Source: Bacillus haikouensis (GTDB taxonomy: Bacteria; Bacillota; Bacilli; Bacillales; Bacillaceae_B). From it: a stretch of 57,358 nt of DNA. This document shows, one piece after another, positions 15,537 through 22,226 of this stretch. Numbering within the stretch: position 1 is the stretch's first letter; the number at the start of each line of letters is the position of its first letter. The DNA lies in the NCBI RefSeq assembly GCF_013179555.1, contig NZ_JABMCR010000001.1, positions 1 to 57,358 on the forward strand. The letters run 5' to 3'. A program made the translations under genes and the position numbers. A model generated the notes under the pieces. That model saw only the letters and a program-made list of their open reading frames with translations, ran no database searches and was not told the DNA's origin.

Positions 15537-15899
15537 ATGAGATTAACTCACGAAATCAATTCAATGGAGGTCAAATCACCTTCGGAAAATGCACTTTATG
15601 GAAAGGTGACAAATTATCAACTACTTGTCTCGGTTCACGATATTGAGCTTCAAAGGACTGATCAATATGGAGTCGTTCACGAATACACTCGAACTGACGG
15701 GGAAACTTATTCTTTCGGATTGTTTGATTCTATTGAAGAAGCCGAGTCCGTTATTCTTGACGATATCGGGGAATACAAAGCCGAAATTGTGCAACTATTC
15801 AAAGACGATATTGATGCTCAAATTCAATCCGAGAAAAGCTCAAGCTACGACTCAAGGTCTGGTGCCGTGGAAAGATTCATAGATTCGATACACAAGTAA
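15537..15899 (+). CDS. Hypothetical protein, 120 aa
   Basis: The start at ATG 15537 has 10 nt spacing from AAGGGG; the in-frame ATG 15528 is too close to it. The product is acidic, with a mixed first half and a helical, Ser-rich tail (SSSYDSRSGAVERFIDSIHK). It lies directly before the tape-measure gene, where phages carry the tail assembly chaperones (gpG/gpGT). The size is compatible, but I see no frameshift site and no homology, so the role is a guess. Confidence 0.6.
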   Translation: MRLTHEINSMEVKSPSENALYGKVTNYQLLVSVHDIELQRTDQYGVVHEYTRTDGETYSFGLFDSIEEAESVILDDIGEYKAEIVQLFKDDIDAQIQSEKSSSYDSRSGAVERFIDSIHK

Positions 15900-15910
15900 T
15901 AAATCAAACT

Positions 15911-15936
15911 AGGTTCCTCCAACGAGGAGCCTTTTT
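15911..15936 (+). terminator. Intrinsic terminator
   Basis: AGGTTCCTC/GAGGAGCCT (9 bp, one wobble) with loop CAAC and TTTTTC. Confidence 0.88.
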
Positions 15937-15943
15937 CTATGCG

Positions 15944-15972
15944 TTGACTTCAAATGAAGTCACGAATATAAA
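15944..15972 (+). promoter_or_regulatory. Promoter overlapped by a TTCA-TGAA palindrome (copy 2), before the tape-measure gene
   Basis: TTGACT, a 17 nt spacer and TATAAA form a strong SigA-type promoter. The palindrome GACTTCAAATGAAGTC (15946-15961) starts within the -35. With copy 1 at 15485 it defines a shared operator. Confidence 0.75.
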
Positions 15973-15995
15973 TTTTGAAGAAAGGAATGAAAACA

Positions 15996-17969
15996 ATGGC
16001 AAGCTTAGCAGAATTAATGGTCAAGGTTGGAGCCGATATAAAGGACTTCTCCAAAGGCATGTCCAAGGTACAAACAACCATGGACAACGCTGGTAAAAAA
16101 GTTAGTCGGACAATGGAAGGAACGTCCAACAATGTCCAAAAGTCTACGGGTGTTATGTCTAACTCATTGAAAGGGCTTGGAGGGGTTATTGTTGGTGCTT
16201 TTGCTGTCGGAACGGTATTAAGCTTTGGTCGAACAATGGTTGAGACTACGGCTGACATTCAAGCTTTAGAGTCTCAATACTCTCAGGTTATGGGAGGAAT
16301 GAAAGCTTCCACGGACAAATATTTGGACCAAATGGGAGCCGAATGGAACAAACACCCCAATGAGTTGAAGTCGGCTTACACACAATATGTGGCAATTTTG
16401 AAAGGTAAAGGGGTAGCCGAGAAGGACGCTCATAATCTTGCAAAAGATATGTTGAATAGAACGGTTGACGCTAATGCTTTCGCAAATGAAGACATGGCTG
16501 CTACGACTGATCGTTTTATGGCTATGGTTAAAGGGGAGTATGACTCATTAGACACGGCTATGGTGAATCTCTCGGCAACAATGCTCAACGACAAGGCTCA
16601 AGAGGTATATGGTAAGAAATTTGAAGACCTATCCGTAACCCAACAAGAGCAATTGAAGGTTCAAGAAGCAATTCGTCAACATACTTCGGCTGGAGTCTTT
16701 GGTCAAGGTGTACGAGAAGCCGACTCGTATCAAAACAATCTAGCCAACTTGAAGAATACTTGGGGTGAACTCATGGCAACTATGGGGAGTCCCGTTCTTG
16801 AAGTCGTGAATGTTGCATTAAAGAGTATGACCTCGGCTCTCAAATCAATTGATTTTGAAGCAATCAAGGAAAGCTTCACTGGATTGTATTCCAAATTCAA
16901 TGAAGGTTCTGGTGTATTGACCACATGGAATCAAATATTTCAAACAATCAAACCCCTGGTCATGGAAGCAATCGGAACGGTTGTATCATTCGTAAAATCA
17001 AAACTCGACTTATTGAAAAAGTTTTGGGACAAAAACGGAGAACAAATCCTTAAAGCCGTAGGGAACATGTGGAAAGGAATAAAAGCCGTTTTCGATTTTT
17101 TCTTACCAGCAATCCTTTATGTTGTGAAGTTCGTGTGGGAATCAATTAAAGGAGTCATTGACGGAGCTTTGAATATTATCATGGGTCTGATCAAAGTCTT
17201 TGCTGGTTTATTCACGGGAGACTTCTCGAAAATGTGGGAGGGTGTAAAGCAGCTATTCAAAGGTGCAATTCAATTTGTTTGGAACCTCATGAACCTCTCG
17301 TTCGTAGGTGGAATCAAGAAATTGATTGCTAGTCTCGTGAAAAAGGGAATTAGCTTAATCCGAGGACTCTGGGACGACGTAGCCCTTCGATTCATGTATG
17401 GGAAGGATAAGGCATTGAGTCTTGTAAGTAGCTTGAAGACTAATGTAACAAGCAAGTTCAACGCTTTAAAGGACAAAGTCGGTTCAATCTTCAACAAAGT
17501 GAAGGACTTTATCACAAAGCCAATTGATAAGGCAAAGGAAACCGTACTCGGAATTATTGATAAAATCAAAAGTGCTTTCAACAACTTGAAAATCAAGATT
17601 CCTAAACCGAAGATTCCTAGTGTCTCAATTGGTAAGAAAAAGGACGCTTTCTTTGGTTTTGACGTGCCTTCGTTCAAGATTAACTGGAACGCTAAAGGTG
17701 GGATTTTCAATGGAGCTTCCTTGTTAGGGGGAGGTCAAGGTGTAGGTGAAGCTGGTGCCGAAGCCGTACTTCCAATCCAACATAAGAGATATATGAAGCC
17801 ATTCGCTGGTGCCGTTGCTGCTCACCTTCCACAAAACGAAAGCAATGGAGACGTGAACCAACACTTCCACTTTGCTCAAGGTTCATTCGTTGTTCGTGAG
17901 GAAGCCGACATTGACCGTATAGCTAGAGCTTTACTCGACAAGCAAAAGAGAACCAATCGTCGAGGTTAA
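15996..17969 (+). CDS. Phage tail tape-measure protein
   Basis: A 657 aa protein. The N-terminus MASLAELMVKVGADIKDFSK is typical of Siphoviridae tape measures. Hydrophobic segments occur near 60-80 and 350-440. A long helical region rich in Lys and Phe follows. The C-terminus has GVGEAGAEAVLPI, the common tail of these proteins. At about 0.15 nm per residue it would specify a tail near 100 nm. No other tail gene is present in the element. ATG 15996 is 10 nt after the ribosome-binding site; upstream in-frame starts overlap it. Confidence 0.92.
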   Translation: MASLAELMVKVGADIKDFSKGMSKVQTTMDNAGKKVSRTMEGTSNNVQKSTGVMSNSLKGLGGVIVGAFAVGTVLSFGRTMVETTADIQALESQYSQVMGGMKASTDKYLDQMGAEWNKHPNELKSAYTQYVAILKGKGVAEKDAHNLAKDMLNRTVDANAFANEDMAATTDRFMAMVKGEYDSLDTAMVNLSATMLNDKAQEVYGKKFEDLSVTQQEQLKVQEAIRQHTSAGVFGQGVREADSYQNNLANLKNTWGELMATMGSPVLEVVNVALKSMTSALKSIDFEAIKESFTGLYSKFNEGSGVLTTWNQIFQTIKPLVMEAIGTVVSFVKSKLDLLKKFWDKNGEQILKAVGNMWKGIKAVFDFFLPAILYVVKFVWESIKGVIDGALNIIMGLIKVFAGLFTGDFSKMWEGVKQLFKGAIQFVWNLMNLSFVGGIKKLIASLVKKGISLIRGLWDDVALRFMYGKDKALSLVSSLKTNVTSKFNALKDKVGSIFNKVKDFITKPIDKAKETVLGIIDKIKSAFNNLKIKIPKPKIPSVSIGKKKDAFFGFDVPSFKINWNAKGGIFNGASLLGGGQGVGEAGAEAVLPIQHKRYMKPFAGAVAAHLPQNESNGDVNQHFHFAQGSFVVREEADIDRIARALLDKQKRTNRRG

Positions 17970-17977
17970 AACATTCG

Positions 17978-18005
17978 GGGAGTCCTTGTGAGTGGCTCCC
18001 TTTTA
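17978..18005 (+). terminator. Intrinsic terminator after the tape-measure gene
   Basis: GGGAGTC/GGCTCCC stem (one wobble) followed by TTTT. Confidence 0.75.
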
Positions 18006-18025
18006 ATTCAAAGGAGGATATTGAG

Positions 18026-18292
18026 TTGGAAACAAAGAACGCATTGACGATCAGAAAATTCATTCCTAAAAAGAGGATAGCAAAAGTGGAAATGGTTATC
18101 ATTGAGTACGGAAATATAGTTGAGCAATTTGAAAAGGGTCTCATTGATTTAGAAGACGCTCGAAAATTGACAACAAGACTATTCAAGGAAGCAATAACGA
18201 AGAACATCATTTCTCCGTCCAATGTTGACGAGATAATGCAAGTCGATAAAGACACAATAGAATATTTGAAGGAAAAACATGGAGTCCAATGA
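18026..18292 (+). CDS. Hypothetical protein, 88 aa
   Basis: A TTG start at 18026 lies 8 nt after AAGGAGG. The product is basic at its N-terminus and helical after residue 20 (IVEQFEKGLIDLEDARKLTT). The stop codon is inside a terminator hairpin. Function unknown. Confidence 0.55.
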   Translation: METKNALTIRKFIPKKRIAKVEMVIIEYGNIVEQFEKGLIDLEDARKLTTRLFKEAITKNIISPSNVDEIMQVDKDTIEYLKEKHGVQ

Positions 18293-18312
18293 CGGACTCC
18301 TCTCTTTTTTTG
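18281..18312 (+). terminator. Terminator overlapping the 88 aa gene stop
   Basis: GGAGTCC/GGACTCC, a 7 bp perfect stem with a 6 nt loop, then TCTCTTTTTTT. Confidence 0.88.
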
Positions 18313-18385
18313 TTTCAATATATGGAAGAACAAAAAGGAAAATAATGTTTTTTGTCGAATTGTTAGGTATAAAGGAGGTGTGAAT

Positions 18386-18556
18386 ATGAATTGTTATATG
18401 ATTGGTGTCTCAAAAGAGCAAAATAGTTGGAGAGAACATGTGGAACTCTCAAGTATTCTTCAAGAGTTCAATTTTATTACTCAAGAAGAATATAATGAAG
18501 TTACAAATCACAAAAGTAAAGAGGAGTATGAAGAGCTTATGTCTAGCCTTTACTGA
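18386..18556 (+). CDS. Hypothetical protein, 56 aa
   Basis: ATG 18386 follows a perfect AAAGGAGGTG. The product begins MNCYMIGVSKEQNSWREHVE and ends SSLY at TGA 18554-18556. It is acidic and helical. Function unknown. It has its own strong terminator. Confidence 0.6.
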   Translation: MNCYMIGVSKEQNSWREHVELSSILQEFNFITQEEYNEVTNHKSKEEYEELMSSLY

Positions 18557-18563
18557 TCACTCT

Positions 18564-18600
18564 GTCTTTTATGGTTGAATTAACCGTGAAAGGCTTTTTT
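18564..18600 (+). terminator. Intrinsic terminator
   Basis: GTCTTT-ATGGTT pairs with AACCGT-AAAGGC (about 13 bp with wobbles), loop GAAT, then TTTTTT. Confidence 0.85.
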
Positions 18601-18625
18601 ACTTCAAATGAACGGAGCTGCTTAC

Positions 18626-19117
18626 GTGGAAATACTAAAGAAGGTTATTGAGTGGATAAACGACAACGGTTGGTTTGTTTCAATCTTCTCCTTGGTATTG
18701 GGGGCATATTTAAGTACGTTCCTCACAAAAAACAAAGAGGTTCTAATGAAAATTGCCGATAAGAAAAGCCAATATTATGCTGAATATGTGAGTTCTTTAC
18801 TTGAGTTTAGTGTGCCTAGTTATACGAGGATAAAAGAAGGAACAAACAATGAAGTAAATCGGAACTATTTCTATATGAAGAACCTGGTTACACTATACGG
18901 TTCAAATGATGTCATTGAGAAGCTCTCAATTTGTGAAAAGCATGGAATCGACCTTAACACCGAAGAAGGTAAGAATTATTATTTGGATTTGGTTGAAGCA
19001 ATGAAAGAAGACATTGAGAATCCTCGGTTAGTCAGAAGTTGGAAAAAAGGTATTTCAAAGGATAAAAGAAAAGAATACATATCGATCATATTGTTTGGTT
19101 ATAAGAAGGCTAAATGA
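18626..19117 (+). CDS. Membrane-anchored hypothetical protein, 163 aa
   Basis: One transmembrane helix near residues 18-35 (FVSIFSLVLGAYLSTFL) is followed by a soluble helical domain of about 125 residues. The start is GTG 18626, because GGAGCTGCTTAC upstream duplicates the ribosome-binding context used at 15163; ATG 18608 overlaps that site. As the last gene before attR it sits where lysogenic-conversion or superinfection-exclusion genes are often found. No family recognised. Confidence 0.65.
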   Translation: MEILKKVIEWINDNGWFVSIFSLVLGAYLSTFLTKNKEVLMKIADKKSQYYAEYVSSLLEFSVPSYTRIKEGTNNEVNRNYFYMKNLVTLYGSNDVIEKLSICEKHGIDLNTEEGKNYYLDLVEAMKEDIENPRLVRSWKKGISKDKRKEYISIILFGYKKAK

Positions 19118-19123
19118 AGTCAA

Positions 19124-19155
19124 AGAGGAGTTGAATTTTCTAGCTTCTCTTTTTT
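19124..19155 (+). terminator. Last intrinsic terminator of the element
   Basis: AGAGGAG/CTTCTCT stem (one wobble) with a 13 nt loop and TTTTTT, 7 nt after the stop and 5 nt before the replacement tRNA promoter. Confidence 0.8.
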
Positions 19156-19159
19156 ACTG

Positions 19160-19188
19160 TTGACTAGTAAAGCTTGTTCCAGTATCAT
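19160..19188 (+). promoter_or_regulatory. Element-borne replacement promoter for tRNA-Arg
   Basis: TTGACT (19160-19165), a 17 nt spacer and TATCAT (19183-19188) give a good SigA promoter inside the element, about 80 nt upstream of the reconstituted tRNA. It replaces the native promoter left at 5287. Confidence 0.78.
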
Positions 19189-19265
19189 AATTAAGTGGAA
19201 TAGCACGAAACGATTTAACCTTATCAAAGCTTCAAACCTTGGTACAACTAGGTTTGAACATGTCT

Positions 19266-19291
19266 CATGCCCTCGTGGTGCAACGGATAGC
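19266..19291 (+). repeat. attR: 26 bp repeat within the intact tRNA-Arg
   Basis: Identical to 5350-5375. The repeat starts 3 nt before tRNA position 1 and ends in the D-stem, so the 5' part of the present tRNA comes from the element and the 3' part from the chromosome. Confidence 0.93.
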
Positions 19292-19340
19292 ACGTAAGAT
19301 TCCGGTTCTTAAAATGGGGGTTCGATTCCCTCCGAGGGCG
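19269..19340 (+). tRNA. tRNA-Arg, anticodon CCG
   Basis: A 72 nt cloverleaf: acceptor GCCCTCG/CGAGGGC, D-stem GTGC/GCAC, anticodon stem TAAGA/TCTTA with loop TTCCGGT (anticodon CCG), T-stem GGGGG/CCCTC with loop TTCGATT, discriminator G. CCA is not encoded. It reads CGG codons. In Bacillus this isoacceptor is usually single-copy, which makes preservation by the element important. Confidence 0.97.
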
Positions 19341-19350
19341 TACCAAAGTG

Positions 19351-19385
19351 CCGCTGCGTTATTTATAACGCGGCGGTATTTTTTT
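19351..19385 (+). terminator. Terminator of tRNA-Arg
   Basis: CCGCTGCGTTA/TAACGCGGCGG (11 bp, one wobble), loop TTTA, then TATTTTTTT. Confidence 0.92.
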
Positions 19386-20767
19386 ATGTTCATTTTATCA
19401 CCGCTGTTGATTTTCGTGCAGGATTTCGTTTTCCGCGGGTGCGTTTAAGGTTGATTTGGAAGACAATAAACAAGCAAAAGAATGGCTGGAGTTAAAAAGG
19501 GATATTGGTAGGAATATCTTTTGGCTCTCACAGAGAAAAATAACCTCTTGTAATACGCAACAATCCAAAAGCCCATGCAGCAATTTATTTTGGTGATCCC
19601 GATTGAAACTCCATAAAGATCAATACACCGTTACGCTTGGACATTGAAATGAGGACATTAGGTGAAAAGGTTAAGAGAAATAATCCTCTTTAAAACCTTT
19701 TTTAAGGTTATTTTTAGAAAGTGAGGTGCTTTAGTAAAATAAATAAGGTGTCGTTTTTGCAATTTTGTATGTTTCAATCTTCCGCAATCAGGCACAATGT
19801 AAAGTTATAAAAATAAATGTAAAAGGTGATCACCTGACACTGATAGTACTTCACCCTTTCTAATACAAAATATTTCATTATTCGAATGCTAGTAATAGCC
19901 ATAGTAATTATTCCCCGCCTTAGAACCATTTTAATCTATCTTTTCCTTCATAGGTTCAAAGTCAATTTTGCTTCAACACCAAGTGGTCCCCGTTCTTATT
20001 AAGTTCTATATACGAAAGTTTTGCTGTTTCCTACTTGCTCTACCTCAGATAACATTCCATGTGTTCACCCTTTTCTCCTAATTTAAAATAACCTGATTCA
20101 GTTTTTTAACCAAAAGACAAATCCTTATTATTTTGATTTATCTTTTGAGGAAGCTAATACGTCACAACTCAAGTTCGAAAAAGAAGGAATTCGGTGACAA
20201 TTCTTTGGGTTCTTTGGTGGACTCTAAAGAATTGTCTTGGTGGTGGTGGAGAAATCATTTTGACTAATGAAATGGAAAAAAGTGATTTGTTGATTATGGT
20301 ATTAAGTCAAACCCCAAAAGTGCTTTTTCCGATTGGTTGATATGCTATTTTCCTAATTCAACTATCTTTGGGGTTGTTTGTACATTGCAGCGGTCCTTGG
20401 TCCTTCAAGTAATAAGGAGATTAATAGATTAATTCGAAACACAAATAATTGTTATTCCGCGTCTCATAGCTTTCTAGTTCATTTGCCAGTGCATCTAGAT
20501 TATTAATTCTATGATTATGGGCGAGTCTTTTATTTTCCCTAATTCTATATTTGTACCCGGAGTTATTGGACAGGATAAATTTTTAGATTTTTCTAAATTT
20601 AGTGTTGATTTTTGAAATGTAAGTGGTAGAATTGTACTCAATTGGTTGGGTGACCAAACCAATTCGCTTTTAAACTACAATAAAAGGAGGTAGAGGAGGT
20701 ACTTTTACATATCGGGTTCACCTATAATTTGATCATTGGACTCTGGTTTAAAAATTTTAAAAGTATA
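19386..20767. other. Non-coding or decayed stretch between tRNA-Arg and the catabolic island
   Basis: About 1.4 kb with no supportable gene. A short frame near 19449-19560 (VDLEDNKQAKEWLELKRDIG) looks like a gene fragment. A hairpin with AAAAGGTT and AACCTTTT near 19675-19710 may be an old terminator. A perfect 11 bp inverted repeat GACAATTCTTT/AAAGAATTGTC lies at 20196-20236. I see no RNA gene. Confidence 0.5.
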
Positions 20768-20781
20768 AGTAAACGCTTACC
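20768..20781. promoter_or_regulatory. Candidate operator (CcpA cre-like) before the first MHS transporter
   Basis: AGTAAACGCTTACC is a near-palindrome with the central CG and flanks of a cre/LacI-type operator (consensus TGWAAnCGnTTnCA). It lies 53 nt upstream of the ORF. Outer bases deviate from cre, so another LacI-type or GntR regulator could bind it. Confidence 0.5.
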
Positions 20782-20833
20782 TTATAAGTTGTATTGCTTT
20801 TCTATTAGTTCTAACTGTAGGGAGGAATGTTAA

Positions 20834-22168
20834 ATGAGTGCTCAATCAACTCCTATGAAAAAAGTGGCTTCAGCCAGTTTCGTAGGTGCTTTATTAGAAT
20901 GGTATGATTTTTTTCTTTATGGAACGGCAGCTGCCCTTGTGTTAAACCAATTATTCTTTCCTGATTTAGATCCTATGATTGGTGTAATGGCTGCCTTCGC
21001 TTCTCATGCAGCTGGTTTCTTAGCAAGACCAATTGGCGGAATTGTGTTTGGGCACTTTGGGGATAAAATTGGCCGTAAGAAAATTCTTGTAATTACTATG
21101 TTAATGATGGGAGGAGCTACATTTATCATTGGACTTCTTCCAACATACGCAGTGATAGGGGTATGGGCGCCTGTTTTGTTAGTAACAATGCGGTTACTTC
21201 AGGGATTTGCGCTCGGTGGTGAGTATGGGGGTGCCTCTTTGTTGGTGATAGAGCATTCTCCTCGAAAGAAGCGAGGTTTTTGGGGAGCATTTTTGCAATC
21301 AGCTACTCCCTTAGGTTTATTACTGGCTTCTGGAGTCTTCGCACTGATATCGCTTTTACCGGAAGAGCAATTCATGGCTTGGGGATGGAGAGTCCCCTTT
21401 TTAATAAGTGTTATTTTATTGGTTGTTGGGACATTCATACGTCTTAAAATTAGTGAAACCCCGGCTTTTAAGGAAATGAAAGAAAGTAAGGAGGAAGTAA
21501 AGGTACCTCTGTTTGAAGTTCTAAAGAATTATCCACGAAACGTTTCAATTGCTTTAGGAGCAAGGCTTGCAGAGACAGTGAGCTTTAATATCTTCAATGT
21601 GTTTGTAATTTCATATGTAAGTACTCACTTAGGGCTACCCTATAGCGTAGCTTTAACGGGCACTTTTCTTGCTTCTGGTGTTGCAATTTTTGCTTCTCCA
21701 TTATTTGGAGCCTTATCAGATCGTATAGGACGAAAACCTGTCTATTTGATGGGATCCATTTTTACTCTCGTATTCGCATTTCCCTTTTTTTCAATGTTAA
21801 ACACTGAAACTGAATTTATCATTTATCTGGCTGCTGTATTGGCATATGTTTTTGGCACTACAATGATGTTTGGCATTCAATCTGTTTTTTTCTCTGAGAT
21901 GTTCGGAACGAATGTAAGATATAGTGGTCTTTCTTTTGTCTATCAACTTGGAGGGATCTTGGGTGGGTTTACACCTTTAGTGGCTACGTATTTATTAACG
22001 GAAAATAATGGGAATCATTATTTTGTAGCTTTATTCCTTGCCATCGTTTCGGCTATTTCAATTGTTTGTACTCTCTTAGCAAAAGAAACATACAAGGTTG
22101 ATAAAAGTGAATTTGAAAAAAGTATAAACGATAAGAAAACTATTCAAGATAAGCAACTAAAAGCGTGA
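20834..22168 (+). CDS. MFS transporter, metabolite:H+ symporter (MHS) family, copy 1
   Basis: A 444 aa, 12-helix major-facilitator protein. Signature loop GHFGDKIGRKKIL follows helix 2, and GFALGGEYGGASLL and SDRIGRKPVYL are present, as in ProP, ShiA and KgtP. These import organic acids or zwitterions with protons. It is closely similar to the gene at 29326. It begins an operon with the aldehyde dehydrogenase (58 nt gap) and reductase (12 nt gap), so its substrate likely belongs to the same pathway; the exact ligand is not readable. Confidence 0.92.
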   Translation: MSAQSTPMKKVASASFVGALLEWYDFFLYGTAAALVLNQLFFPDLDPMIGVMAAFASHAAGFLARPIGGIVFGHFGDKIGRKKILVITMLMMGGATFIIGLLPTYAVIGVWAPVLLVTMRLLQGFALGGEYGGASLLVIEHSPRKKRGFWGAFLQSATPLGLLLASGVFALISLLPEEQFMAWGWRVPFLISVILLVVGTFIRLKISETPAFKEMKESKEEVKVPLFEVLKNYPRNVSIALGARLAETVSFNIFNVFVISYVSTHLGLPYSVALTGTFLASGVAIFASPLFGALSDRIGRKPVYLMGSIFTLVFAFPFFSMLNTETEFIIYLAAVLAYVFGTTMMFGIQSVFFSEMFGTNVRYSGLSFVYQLGGILGGFTPLVATYLLTENNGNHYFVALFLAIVSAISIVCTLLAKETYKVDKSEFEKSINDKKTIQDKQLKA

Positions 22169-22226
22169 AAATAATAAATCATCGGGTGAAACTTTTAGAA
22201 TTTCGCCAACAAAGGGAGAGATAAAC

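Larger units (their letters stand above)
5350..19291 (+). mobile_element. Integrated phage-satellite-like element in tRNA-Arg(CCG), 13.9 kb
   Basis: The element is bounded by a 26 bp tRNA-derived direct repeat, with the integrase immediately inside attL and every gene on the + strand. Cargo in order: tyrosine integrase, 31 aa peptide, winged-helix protein, two small proteins, serine resolvase, long non-coding blocks, XRE regulator, small terminase, HNH nuclease, large terminase, small proteins, a second winged-helix protein, tape-measure protein, and small and membrane proteins. I see no portal, capsid, scaffold or protease, tail tube, baseplate, holin or endolysin gene. It is AT-richer than its flanks. 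The gene set fits a packaging- and tail-parasitic satellite better than a prophage; a deleted prophage remains possible. Confidence 0.85.

Noticed and set aside
5350-19291. Calling the element a complete prophage
   Set aside because: Terminase, integrase and tape measure are present, but no portal, capsid, tail-tube, baseplate or lysis gene could be found.
5350-19291. Integrative conjugative element
   Set aside because: No relaxase, coupling protein or type IV secretion gene is visible; TerL has the nuclease triad and Walker motifs of a phage terminase rather than a VirD4/FtsK protein.
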